Below, piece by piece: positions 11,563-23,900 of a stretch of 64,000 nucleotides of DNA. A program made the translations under genes and the position numbers. The notes under the pieces are model-generated. The model had not been told where the DNA came from and did no database searches. It saw only the letters and a program-made list of their open reading frames with translations. Positions within the stretch are counted from its first letter, which is position 1; each line of letters starts with the position of its first letter. Source of the stretch: Augochlora pura (taxonomy: Eukaryota; Arthropoda; Insecta; Hymenoptera; Halictidae); contig NC_135779.1 in assembly GCF_028453695.1 (NCBI RefSeq), forward strand, positions 496,001-560,000. Direction: 5' to 3'.

Positions 11563-12970
11563 AAATAACGCAACACTGGCATCCCTCGATGATATTTCTG
11601 CAATTTTGTGGCATGTTATTTCCTCCGCATTGGCTAAAACTGTCTATGGGTTTAAGTAATATAAAATACATATAAGTAAGAAATAAAAAAATACATAAAA
11701 ATAAGAAATGAGAAAAAATGATGTGAAAAATTCGACAGAAATGATGGTCCACTCGATATGCATTCCAAAAACAAACGCGCGAATGGACCGTGCTTGCGCA
11801 ACACTATTTTAAGAAACAGACATTGCTATATAAAAGCAAACGCGGTCAGTGCATTTTTTGTCGTGATACTAATTTATTTCATTGAAAATGGTGAACTCCC
11901 GTGCACTTTGATCTATTTTCACGGAACGCTAAAAGGAACCCGTCGACGATGCAGCAATCCTTGGATCGGCTACCCGCAGCGTGGCATTTATTTCGTAACT
12001 CTAATGCAACGCGTTGCAATTTTCGCGACTCTAAGACAACGCGATTTAAATCGCAATGCTAATAACTATTTCGCGAACTTGTAATTCGAATTCGACTCGC
12101 GACTCTAAGAAAACATCGCGAATGCCACGCTGCGGTGCGTCGCAGCTCCGGCATGGGCCCTGAAAAACGAATGCAGCTACTGCAACGCGATCATTTACGT
12201 GACGCTAACTTTGAAATTGATTCAAAGACAAATACTCTAATGCAAAAATCGCGGTTTGCCCATCCGAGCTGTTCGTTGGGACGGCGAGGGGCCTGTCCAT
12301 TGTTGCGGCGTCGGCGTGGGCGTCTGGAAATACGAAAGTGAAGCTACTTGCAACGCGATTATTTAAACGCAACACTAACACAACGAACAGAAATGCAAAA
12401 CAGTTACACTGATCCTTAAAAGCAGCTGCTTTATCGACTTTGAAAAATTTAAGGAAATTTGCAAGTTCGAACGCGATCAGTTGCGCAACGCCAAGTTCAA
12501 TTTCTGTTCGAACAATTGACTGAAGCAACGCGTGATTAATTCGCAACGCTATGGCAAGTCGCGGATGCGCCCACCCGAGCCGATCGTTGCAGCAGCAGCA
12601 TGGGCGTCTGAAAAGTCGAAAAGCAAAACTACTGCAACGCGATTGTATCAACGCAACGCTAATTCAACGAACAGAGATCCAAAAGACAAGTTTTCAAAAG
12701 CAAATAGACTTTGAGAAACGTTAAAAATTGATCAAAGCAACGCGAGATTCTATTTATTCGCAACGCTATATTTAAAGTTACTATGCATAAGAAACAAGAT
12801 GAAATCGCGATTATTTCATACGCAACGCTACGCTTTAGAGAATTTATTTCAATAGTAATGGAAATCGTGTCTATTTTATTTAGAACACTAATTTTTATCT
12901 CTGCTCAAAATTGATTAAAGCAACGCGTGGTCATTTCGCAACGCTACTTGCAAATCGCGGACGTGCCCAT
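11563..12970 (+). repeat. Degenerate array of paired CAACGC motifs
   Basis: A core of about 27 bp, GCAACGCG-(about 10 nt)-CGCAACGCTA, recurs at about 12006, 12034, 12182, 12350, 12470, 12525, 12634, 12738, 12803 and 12920, with weaker hits at 11565, 11790 and 11921. Within a core the two CAACGC words are usually 18-19 nt apart. A second longer motif (TCGCGG...GCCCA...GATCGTTG) occurs near 12248, 12556 and 12953, giving a higher-order repeat of roughly 300-400 bp. No reading frame is shared between copies, so it is non-coding. Confidence 0.75.
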
Positions 12971-13007
12971 CTGCGCTGATCGTTGGGGCGGCAAGGCCTG
13001 CCCATAT

Positions 13008-13034
13008 ACTACTACTACTACCACTACTACTACA
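13008..13034 (+). repeat. (ACT)n microsatellite
   Basis: About nine ACT units with one interruption, directly after the paired-CAACGC array. Confidence 0.9.
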
Positions 13035-13321
13035 ACAATTACAATTTTAACAAACGAGTACAGTGACAAAGTGGTAACGACATTAGGGTGGCCTCTCTCA
13101 ACAGTTTGTCGGAGAGGCCTCTTCGGCATTTAGCCTCTTCTTTCTTCGGCGAATCGCCTGATGAACCTAGAACCCTACACGTGCTCCGCAGCTAGTAGAA
13201 AACCAACGATTTCCGAAACAAAGTAACAATGTTTCGGAAAAAGACGATAATCCTGCTGGTGCAATGGAGCCGGTATCGTTTCGTTTCGAAAGCCCTAATT
13301 CCCGCGCGTACGCGTTCGCGA

Positions 13322-13421
13322 NNNNNNNNNNNNNNNNNNNNNNNNNNNNNNNNNNNNNNNNNNNNNNNNNNNNNNNNNNNNNNNNNNNNNNNNNNNNNNN
13401 NNNNNNNNNNNNNNNNNNNNN
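13322..13421. other. Assembly gap (100 N)
   Basis: Exactly 100 N, an unknown-length placeholder. Unlike the first gap, no simple repeat flanks it. Confidence 0.99.
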
Positions 13422-16068
13422 TATTTTCGAGGACCGTCTTACGAAACACGTTTACATACTTGCGAGGACAATAACAGACTGAGGAAATGAGAAACAACAT
13501 TGCGCAGAACGCCTAACTTTCAGTAACGGTCAACAATGATTTGCATATTGCTTATTCCTGATTTCATAAAATTTCTTTCACTAATAAATTTATTATTTCT
13601 GGAGTCTAAAAATTTATAACATTTCCGATAATTAGAAGTATGGTCAAGCATTCTCTTTTCCATTTTAACATTTAACATGTTAGTGACAATAATCGATGGA
13701 ATCAGAGATGTGAAATAATTTTTTTCAACAGGAATAACTCGAGAAATTTTTGCGTTAATAAATTCATTGTCTCTTGCAATTTAATTTTAACAATCCTTAG
13801 AGGTTTTTTGGAGGGTTTACTAATATCATTTGAATGCTCCTTTGGGGGACCAATTGTTTTACGTTGATATCTTCTGTATGCTTGTTTGCGTGAATTCATT
13901 GTTGTGGAGACTTTTTGTGGGTTAATTTGTCGGAGTTTTTTTGTGGGAACCAAAGTCCCAAGCAAACTCAACTACTTGGCCTATTTTACGTTGCCCTGGT
14001 AATGTTTTTTATTGGGTCAAGATGTTTGCGTTAGGTTGACAATTTCTGAAAACTTTACCACCAGGAGAATATCATTGAAACTTTCCTGTCGTCCAGCTCA
14101 ACGTTACGTCTACTCGACGAAAGAATTTCGTCGGAAAAGGGAGAACTTTGAGGGTGTAAAAAGGATAGCGAAAGTTCCGTTCCCATTTGGGACGGTCGAC
14201 GCATAAAATGTTAAGTCGCTGGTCGAGTTGGTCGTAAAAGAAGAACGATGCGTTTTCTAGAGGCACGTTGGCGACTATGCCGGACAAAAAAAATTGACGA
14301 GCCGGAGTTAAATGAAATTTTCGGGTGGATAGAATTTTCGCTACCGCCGTTGTTTTTACAGACGCGTTTTTAGTCCACAGTCCGCCGATAAAACGGATCG
14401 AGACGGTGAAACCGGAACGAGGCGAAAGGACTCGAGGAAAATTAACTGAGCCGTTCCACCCCGTTCTTCGCCGGTATGGACGTAAGACCGGCGTTTAATA
14501 CGACAGGGGGCTGAAGTAAGAAGCAGAACGCTCCTCTGGTATACGCGTGCTTACTGCAGCCGGCCGGCCACTCGACGTGTCCGATACTCGAAGAGCTTTA
14601 ATAAGTGGAGCACACGAGGGCTGCCACTCTCGAATCTTGCATACCACGCAGCCCCCTCCCCTCCGTATTTGTCCCGCCTTAGTTTTTGGATTTTTAGTCT
14701 CGAAAATCACGTCCGAAGAAGCTTGTCGATGATCAAAGCCTTTCAAGAATTTTCTCTGTGAAATATTTTCAATGAATCGTCTCTAATCGACCATTTCATT
14801 GCGATTTAGAGTCGACCCTAAATAGTTTAATAGAATATGGTAAACGATGTTGTTTCGAAGAAGAACTCTGTTCATCGGAGAATAATTTTCTTCTTGTAAG
14901 CCTTTAAACGATCGTCCGTATTTGAATTGTGGTTTCACAGGCGTTCTCAACCACTGGTGTAAGCGTTATCAATCTGGAACATCGTATAAAGGTTGGAAAT
15001 GTATCAGACAGGCGATTTAGCGTACGCTTCTCGTTGCGTGAGTCGGATGTGCACGGCTAATGATATAGCAACGTGTTTTGTCGGCCAGTAACCGGTCTAG
15101 CATCGATCGATACGCAGAACAGAAATTATTTCCGTTTCTTTCGGAGTGGTTCACCCAGCACCCTTAGTGTGCTGGCTACGGACTACTCTAGACAAAGCAC
15201 GCACAGATCGTTGAAACATATTACTTGCAATCGTTTCCGTCGTCGTTCGTTCATCGTTCATCCACAGCACCATACAAAATTCCATAAAGAAATCGACATT
15301 AACCGAATGCTAATTAAATAATTTAACACGCCGTTGACTGCCAAAGTAGGCCACATTGATTTCCAAATGTTTCGCGTCGTCCGTGGCTGTTCGGACGCGT
15401 ATGCGCCACTTGAGTACTCAAGAACAAAAATTGACCTCGATTCGACGTCCCAAAAGATCGTTCCTGTCACGAACACTGGTTAAATATGGACCAGAAAAAT
15501 CTAAAACAGTTCTTCGATTTTAGTTACAATCTTTAAAATTGTTTACTGAATTTGAAATCATACGAGACTTCCAAGAGTGCTAAAACACAAATCTCTAAAA
15601 CACAAAGAAACCTTTCTACCTGTTTCCCAGTGTAAAATCATCCTGGGAAAAACAGAACAAACGGAACAGGTGAAAGTAGACTCTTCTCCTTGTAGAACAA
15701 GCTCAGGTAAATATTTTCCACAAAACTGCAGCGCAATTCGAACATCATCAATCTCTCACCGAAGATTCGACAGTTCCGAATGTTTAACAAAATTTTCAAC
15801 AGCAAACCTCGGTCGCAAAGAAATAAAAGAACAAATGAACAACTTCAAGTACTGCTACTGCTCAGTTATATGTTCAACCAACACCCACAAGTATCAACAG
15901 ACATTAGAATCGCAAGTGGTGAACATAATTCGGACCATGCATCATCCCATCAACCGCGTAATTGTCCCGAACAAGTGGGAATAATGAAGTCAGCAAGCCG
16001 CCGGTAGCCGAGACAGATTTTCCCGATTTTCATTGATTGTTTGCTTTGCAAGAGAAAGAGAAGGAGGG

Positions 16069-16071
<3 letters not shown>
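13422..16071. other. Non-coding stretch
   Basis: No supported exon. It is mostly AT-rich with a CpG-richer patch at 14300-14700. A possible piggyBac-like terminal sequence (TTAACACG...TTGACTGCCA) lies at 15323-15343. Confidence 0.55.
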
Positions 16072-16113
<42 letters not shown>

Positions 16114-16144
16114 AGAGCGAAAGAGAGGACAGAGCGAAAGAGTG
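16072..16144 (+). repeat. (GA)n microsatellite plus 17-bp tandem duplication
   Basis: About 20 GA units (16072-16111) are followed by two near-identical 17-bp copies of GACAGAGCGAAAGAG-AG/TG (16111-16144). Confidence 0.9.
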
Positions 16145-17351
16145 AGAAGGGGGATGGAGAGAGAAGAGAGCAAACATCGGGCAGCAGGCGTCGCGAGACG
16201 AGAGGAACAACATCAGGCAGGGTTCAAGTAGGACAATCAACCGGGGGATGATTTATCCCGAAGCACATGCTCGCTAGCGTTATCGCGCCATAGAAAAGCT
16301 TCGGTGCATGTTGCGCCGCACTACCGAACCCCTATTTTAAGCACCGCAGCTGTCACTCGACCAGGGATGCCGAGAATGGCAACGTATTTACGCGGAAGGG
16401 CGGGACTAGGGCGTGGATAATCTGCTTTTACAAACGTTCAACCGAGAAAACCGGATTCTCGGTTGGGAAACGCTTTCCAACCCGCAGCGGGTAGCTTTTC
16501 CTTCTGCATTCTCTCTTTCTCTCTCTCCGTCTCTCTCTTTCCCTCTTCGCGAGTGTTCCGCACAACTGTCTCTCACTGTTTTTCGAAAACTATTTGGCAG
16601 CGTTATGCAAATTTCTGATTGTTTACCAAATTGACTACTCTAGACAAGACAACGGCAAGCTAAAAGACTAGAACTAGACTAGAACTACACTAGAAGTGTG
16701 TAGAAGAACATTTGGCCAGAAAAAAAGAGCATTTTCGTTCGGCAGAATTTTCTCGGTGCTTCGAGTCTCTTTACGAGATCGTTGAGTAGCCAAGTGTTTC
16801 CCTGATTCGATCGAAGAAGGCCCTCGACAGATCCGCGGCGGAGATCCTACCTGAAGGCTACCTGTGGAGCAGTGTCTCGACGAACAGGTGAGATTCCGGT
16901 GGACCCACGGTCTACGAAGCTACGATGCTCTCCTTGGTTGACGAGGAGAAGCGCGGCGCTCTCAAATTCCACGGAACGAGAGGAGGACGCGTTGAGTCAT
17001 CGGGTCCGAGGCGCGTGTAATTTACGGTGTACCAAAACGATCAAGAGGAGAGAAAAGAATGCGAACAGCCGGATGCCGAGGAGCCGAGTCACATGGACGT
17101 AAACCGACACGTGCACCCTCTTCGCCGCCACGCACGGTCCGATGACTTTCTGAGACGAGGGCGAGTTCGAGCTGCCGCCGCCGCCGCCTCCTCGACGATC
17201 GAATTTTTACTCGTTTCCGCCAATTGTTCCTTTGTTCGCGGCAGCCCCGTTGTACTACCTGCAGAAACTGCACCGAATTTCCTACAGGAACAAGCTCTAT
17301 TGCCGGAGGTTCCTCTTACAGGATTAACTATCCTCTGGTTTACACGGTATT
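16145..17351. other. Non-coding stretch upstream of sdk
   Basis: It holds a CT-rich tract (about 16508-16548), a short TAGAACTAGAC tandem (about 16662-16692) and a GCC run (about 17171-17189). A good splice-donor match (AACAG|GTGAGA) lies at 16886/16887, but the frame before it contains a stop and no ATG. At most it is a 5'UTR exon of sidekick. Confidence 0.45.
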
Positions 17352-17515
17352 TTAACACGTTGACTGCCACGCCGATCGCATGTGGGTAATGCGATGCTTA
17401 ACTAATTGACTGCGGCAATCTCTTTGAAAAATGCATAAAACACTTGAATTTTAGACTGCGGATTTATTTATTTATTTATTTACTGAGAAATTTATTTAGC
17501 AGTCAAGGTGTTGAA
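17352..17515. mobile_element. Short non-autonomous element, piggyBac-like TIRs
   Basis: TTAACACGTTGACTGCC at the left end matches the reverse complement of the right end (AACACCTTGACTGC, mirrored at about 17498-17515) with one mismatch across the 14-nt core. The left end begins with TTAA, the piggyBac target site. The interior has no coding capacity and includes a (TTTA)n run. Similar left ends occur at 15323 and 40094, supporting a dispersed family. Confidence 0.5.
17463..17482 (+). repeat. (TTTA)n microsatellite
   Basis: Five tandem TTTA units lie inside the short inverted-repeat element at 17352-17515. Confidence 0.9.
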
Positions 17516-17977
17516 TTTTTACATATGAAATAAAATAATGTACGCAAGATATGAGCTTGCCGTTATGATCGTGCTTGCTCAGTTTCTATCAAACTGTAAT
17601 TTAGTGCGCCGAGTTCTCTCGCCCCAGTTTTGCGTATAATGAATATGTGTGGGGTGCGAGGATTAAATGTAATGCTTTACACCCCTGGTTTAATCAGCGG
17701 ATCAATCAGCGGTTAATTCCTATGTAATTGATCACAATGGGGTCGGCCGTCTCTCCCCGTAACGATTTTCTATTAAATTATTCACCCAGAGATTCAATGA
17801 TTTGTTTTCCGCTGGATTATGGACCCATTTAAACGAATCTTCAATGAAGAGTATTGTCTAAAATGATCAAGGGCGGTTTCTCGAAAGAAATTTTCACAAA
17901 TAGATTATTAAATTTTCTAGTCTCCAAGTGATCGTAGTTTAAATTAATTCGATTTTCCTTTGCTTCGTTTTTTACAG

Positions 17978-20900
17978 AGATCCTCCAGGAACCGCGGTTC
18001 ACAATTCAACCCTCCAACAGCGGCAATATTCTTAGCGAAAATGGAACGAAATTTCTGGAGTGTCAAGCGAGAGGTGAGTGCATTTCAAGAGACCTCTGAC
18101 CCGGAAGCGATGATCTGGCGTTGATTAAGAACCCTTTCTCTGTAATGCGAATTCCCGCGCACTTGAACGAACGCAACAATTATCGACTCATTTTCCTGGA
18201 ACTTTCTATTCAACGCCTTCACCGAAAGACTGGGATTTGTAGGTGAAAAACTGTCCAATTAATGATGAAGTTTATTTGAAAAATTGTTAGCAGCAATGTT
18301 GAAACTGTTCGACTCAAGAAGTACCAGTTATTTTCATTGCGGTGAACAGATTTATATGGACAGTAGTTTACTTACAGTTTTAGTGACCGCCAAATTTCCG
18401 AGCCACCCTCGCAGTGTCCCATTCTTCTCATGAAATATCGAGTAACAGGCGGATGAGACGGTGACCAGATGAAGCCTTACACTTGCAGCCTGGTGCTGTA
18501 ACATGATAGTGTGACCCTGTGCTAATAGTATTAGATCGTCGTCCAGTGCATATTCTTGAACCAAATAAGAAATGCCCACGGTACATTAAAAGATAAAAAA
18601 ACTTAACACCTTGTGAACAATGTTAATTCCCCGAGGAAATATTCTATTCTAGGACAACTCAAGTAACTGCTAGACTGCAGTTTAATGTAGCATACGTGCA
18701 GTATTTTCTTTTATGAAAGATAATTTTTCTCTTCCAAATAAAGAGGACGAACGTTATTTCAATCTTCCCTGTAGCGAACAGACTTTCTGCACTGTGTTGG
18801 ATCGCACACCACCACCATTCTGAAAGTACTTTATACGATTCAGTATGTGTTCACAGGATACCCTCAGCCAAAGCACAAGTGGTTTAAGGATGGTGTGGCC
18901 ATCACTAACGAGTTTACTTCGGAGCCTTATTTTCGAATGCAAGGCACTCGCAGGGAGGACGGAGGGCTCTATTATTGTGTGGCTATGAACGAAGTGGGCT
19001 CTATATTTAGCGAAAGAATTACATTTACGGTAGCGTGTACGTATCATAAGGTTTCTCGAATGTCACAGATAAGAAGATGGCAGAGAGATTAACTGACTGA
19101 CCTTTTCAACATGACACACTGTTCTTTTCAGATATGGAGGTATTCAAGGATCTCACGGAAAGGATAGTGACCGTGAAATCTGGCAGCGCAGCTGTGTTGA
19201 CACTGCCACCGGTTGAGAGCAATCCTGCACCTGCTGTCAACTGGTTTACTTCCGGCAGATCACTGTATGGCATCAAATATGCAGCTGTTAATAACTCTTT
19301 GCTCATATTGAACGCTTCTGAAAGCGATCAGGGCCTGTACAGGTTTGTATTGAAAATTGAATCCATGACTCAGAGCATTTTAGAGACTATTATCTATTTT
19401 ATCTACGTTAAACAGAGCCAAAGTCATCAACGCGCAATTAGGCAAAGAAGAGAACAGTCCGTTCTTCAAGCTACAGGTCACAGGAGATCCAAGCACAGAA
19501 GTAGCGCCCTCCATCATAGTGAAACCACAAGACACTATAATAATCAAAGACCATTTGGTTACTTATATTTATTGCATAGCAAATGCTAGGTAGGTTTTCT
19601 TAGCGTCTGGGAAGCAAAGAATAACTGTTTCATGATAATTGAATAATTTCAGATCTCTTCACGAGCTAAAAACTCTGTGGATGAAAGACGGCATTCCTAT
19701 AGAGAACTCCCGGATATCCTACAGCTTTAATGACTCTTGGAATAGGACTCTAACGTTGATATCAGCAAATATAACTTACACAGGTGTTTACTCCTGTCAC
19801 GTGAAGTTAAGGAGTGGCGGGTACCCTGTTTTGAACGCTAGTGCGAAGGTTGTTGTGTATGGTAAGAAGGATTGAGCGATCCCTGTTGGAAAAATCGATA
19901 ACAGATTGCTAATTAAACTAATAACTGTATGCAGAGAAGCCTACATTCATGCCGGAACTGAAAAGAGAGACTCTAAGTGACTATGGTTCAGTTGTGAAAC
20001 TGCCATGCGATGCTGTCGGTGTTCCTGCTCCCAATATCACTTGGTTTCGGAATGCTGAACCTGTGGACCATCTTCTTGGCTCTAGGTAAAATGAAAATTC
20101 AACGCAGCATCGTGACATCAAGTTACATTATTTACGTATTCACGTATACACGTAGGTACACGATGGAAGAAGATGGATCTCTGACTATTAAAAAATTGAC
20201 CATGAGCGATTCAGGCATGTTTCAATGTCTCGCTATCAATGAAGCCGGCGAGGCTTCTAGTTATACCTGGCTGAAGGCTAAAAGTGAGTATATGCAGACC
20301 TTTTCATATTATTGTTCAGTTTTCTGATTACTTTTTTGGTTGTCAGTTACTCATTTCCACTTGTTACAAATGATGAATTTTTTGTGGGGCAGAAGGATTA
20401 GGAAGCAGACTGAAAAACAGAGTTGCTCGCTGGGCAGCTGGCTACAATGTAGTCAGAGTACGCCAATCTGATCGCCGTTTTAAGTTCTCTCAATATCCAG
20501 ACAGTAAGATTCCGACGTCACGAAATACCCACGTTTTGAGATTATCTAGGCACTTGCTTGACGAATGCGTATCACACCCACAATGTTTGCTTCCTTCGGC
20601 TGTATCCGTGTATTTTTTTATCTTGCCTAGTAGCTATAACAGTCACACCCATAAATGGTTCATTTGAGCGTGGAACACGTTGCTCTCCAAATGAATCGCC
20701 AGCAAAATGTCGAGTCGAATGTGTACATTATTGTAGTGTTAATAGTTTTGTGTATAGATAAAATATAATGACTACAAGAAGAGTCCATAAAGCTACTTTA
20801 GTTTCTGCACATGAATAGACAGGCAGCTATCCGATATGTCATCAGTAGCACTTGCTCTTCTTTAAATTAGGTATAAGTTTGAAAAGCAGGAGTTTAGTTA

Positions 20901-23900
20901 TGCCTGTAGACAACTTAGTACGTGTAATTAAACTTTAGCAACAACGATGTGTCAATAATAATTCCTTATTGCAAACATTAAAATTCAGGTATGGGTAAAT
21001 TCAGCGTTTTCCCTTCAAGAGTTACTAGTACTATATAAAAAGGTGGAAAACACTGAATTGGGAAAGTTATTTTTGTGATCAATTGTTTGTTTTGCCTTTT
21101 TTGCGTGCATGAGATTAATTACGATTGTTAATGTATAGAATGTTATTACGATTCCTTTGCTGCTTTCAGCATCTGGACCAGTCATGGAAAATGGACCCCA
21201 GAATATAACAATATTAGATGGGAAAGATGCAACTTTATCGTGCTATGCTGTGGCTGCACCAATACCTAACACTACTTGGATTTATAATGGTAAGTAAATA
21301 ATCATACTATTTGTCAGCACACCGTGTAAAAATTACAATTCATTCACAGATACCATTCCCGTGGAGATCGCCGGAAGAGTACAGGTTTTAGATAACGGGG
21401 ATCTTCTAATTGCCGCTGTGAAACCAAACGACGCTGGAAAATACACTTGCATTAGAGCTAATGAAGCTGGCTCTGTAAACGGCTCTGCTTTTCTTACTGT
21501 TTTGGGTGAGAAATGATTCTTACAAATTCGAACAAATTAAATATAGCAGTATTTTTTCTAGAAATTTCTTTACGCCTCGTAACCATGCAAAGAAGTTTTT
21601 TTGTATAAAGACGTAAAAAATCTTGCCGGAAAGCTACATAACATCATTTATTTCAGTACGAACGCAGATTGTCCAACCACCTGTTGATACATCTGTGCTT
21701 CTTGGTTACACTGCAGAGCTGCAGTGCAAAGTTTCAAATGATCCAAGTGTTTTGTTCGATATAGCCTGGTTCCACAATTCACAGTATGTGCACCAAAAAT
21801 TATACATCTTTTTATTTATTTATATATCAGTTTTGTAAACATTTTTTAATAAACACCTTCAGAGTAATAAATACACAAGCCAGTCAAAGAGTAAAAATGC
21901 GCAGTGACGGAACGTTAGAGATAGTAGCTGTTAGAGCATCAGACGTAGGCGAGTACATGTGTTCAGTAGTTTCTCCTGGAGGAAATGAGACTCGATCTGC
22001 TCGCCTTAGCGTAATTGAACTGCCTTTTGCACCAATCAATGTCATGGCTAATCGAGTGGAGAAGATATCTCCTCGCACTATAAACGTTAGCTGGGTTCCA
22101 GGCTTCGATGGGAACAGTCCAACTAAGAAATTCATAATTCAGAGGAGAGAAGTCTCTGATCTTGGTAAATTGGCACGAGTTACGTTTTAGCTTGAACTGA
22201 AATAGCACTTTATATGCTATTAAATTTTAATTCATTTAGGACCCATCCCCGACAACGCTTTGAATTGGATCACTGAGAACGACAATGTTTCGGCGCATAG
22301 TCGTTGGGTATTGCTGAACAATCTAAAAGCAGCTGCTGCTTATCAATTTAGAGTCAGTGCAGAGAATAGTGTTGGCGAAGGACCACCTTCCGATCCGAGC
22401 AACGTGGTGGCTCTACCTCAAGAACGTGAGTAGAAAAAGGTCTAATTGAACTTCTCCAATATTAATTCTATCTATTAATTATATTTAGCGCCAAGTGGAC
22501 CGCCAGTAGGATTCGTTGGCTCAGCAAGATCCTCTTCAGAGATAATAACACAGTGGCAGCTTCCTCTGGAGGAATACCGGAACGGTCATATTTTAGGATA
22601 TATATTAAGATACAGACTATATGGTTACAACGAAAGTCCTTGGACCATACAGAATATCACCAACGAAGCTCAACGAAACTATCTAATCACTGATTTAATT
22701 ACGTGGAAGGATTACATCGTACAAATAGCAGCTTACAACGATAAAGGTGTGGGTATATTTACGGAAGGTTTGAAGATCAAAACCAAAGAAGGAGTGCCTG
22801 AAGCTCCACCGACTAACGTAAGAGCGAAAGCTATAAATTCAACGGCGATTAAGGTGTGGTGGAAGCCTCCGAATCCTCAGAAGATCAATGGAATCAACCA
22901 GGGCTACAAATTGCAAGCCTGGATCGGTGGGAACTTCACTGAGGCGAACGAGTATAAGTCAATGACTGTGCCACCTAGCTTATTTGATCCTCTTGCAGAA
23001 CAGAGTGCTGTTATGACTGGTTTAAAGAAATACACCGTGTACAATGTTACTGTATTGTGCTTCACTGATCCGGGCGATGGTGAGAAAAGTACACCCTACA
23101 AAATTCGCACACGTGAAGATGTACCTGAAGAAGTAGAAAATTTACAGTTCGAAGACATCAGTGATCGCTCGCTCACTGTTAAATGGAGTGCTCCACAAGA
23201 GATAAACGGAATCCTCACATGTTACCAGTTGACATACATGATCAAAGATTTGCCGGACTCATTGAAGGCCGATAACTATACAGCCGATATTCTGTCTGCT
23301 AAAATTGAACATCTCCAGGCAATGACCCATTACAGGTTTGAAGTGGTTGCCTGGACTTCCGTGGGCCCTGGCAAGCCGAAGGTTGCCGTCATTCAATCAG
23401 GCGTTGAACCTGTCCTCCCAGAACCACCTACAAAATTAGCCCTATCGAATATAGACGCGTTCTCTGTAGTACTTCAGTTCACTCCCGGTTTCGATGGCAA
23501 CTCATCCATAACTAAATGGACTGTGCAAGCGCAGACTACTAGAAATACCACGTGGTATAATATTTATGAAGTCTCAGACCCTGATGCTAGTACAATTACC
23601 GTGGGCGGCCTGATACCTTTTATGCAATATAAACTAAGACTGATTGCTAATAACGTTGTTGGTGCTTCGCAACCATCGGAACCAACAAAGGAGTTCCAAA
23701 CAATTCAAGCACCACCTTCTCACCCTCCCAGAAATGTTACTGTTCGCGCCATGAGCGCTACCGAATTGCGCGTCAGATGGATTGTAAGTGTTTATGACAG
23801 AATTTTTTATCACTATGTAGACTGTAGCCTGCACCTATAATACTACTTGATTCTTATTATTTACAGCCACTGCAACAGATAGAATGGTACGGTAACCCAA

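Noticed and set aside
11563..12970. CRISPR-like reading of the repeat-spacer pattern
   Set aside because: Repeats are degenerate, spacing is irregular (55-170 nt), and the surrounding genes are plainly animal; no cas-like gene is present.
17027..17389. 120-aa frame just before the first sdk exon
   Set aside because: No signal peptide, no phase-1 donor that joins 17978, and it runs into the inverted-repeat element at 17352; not accepted as the sdk N-terminus.
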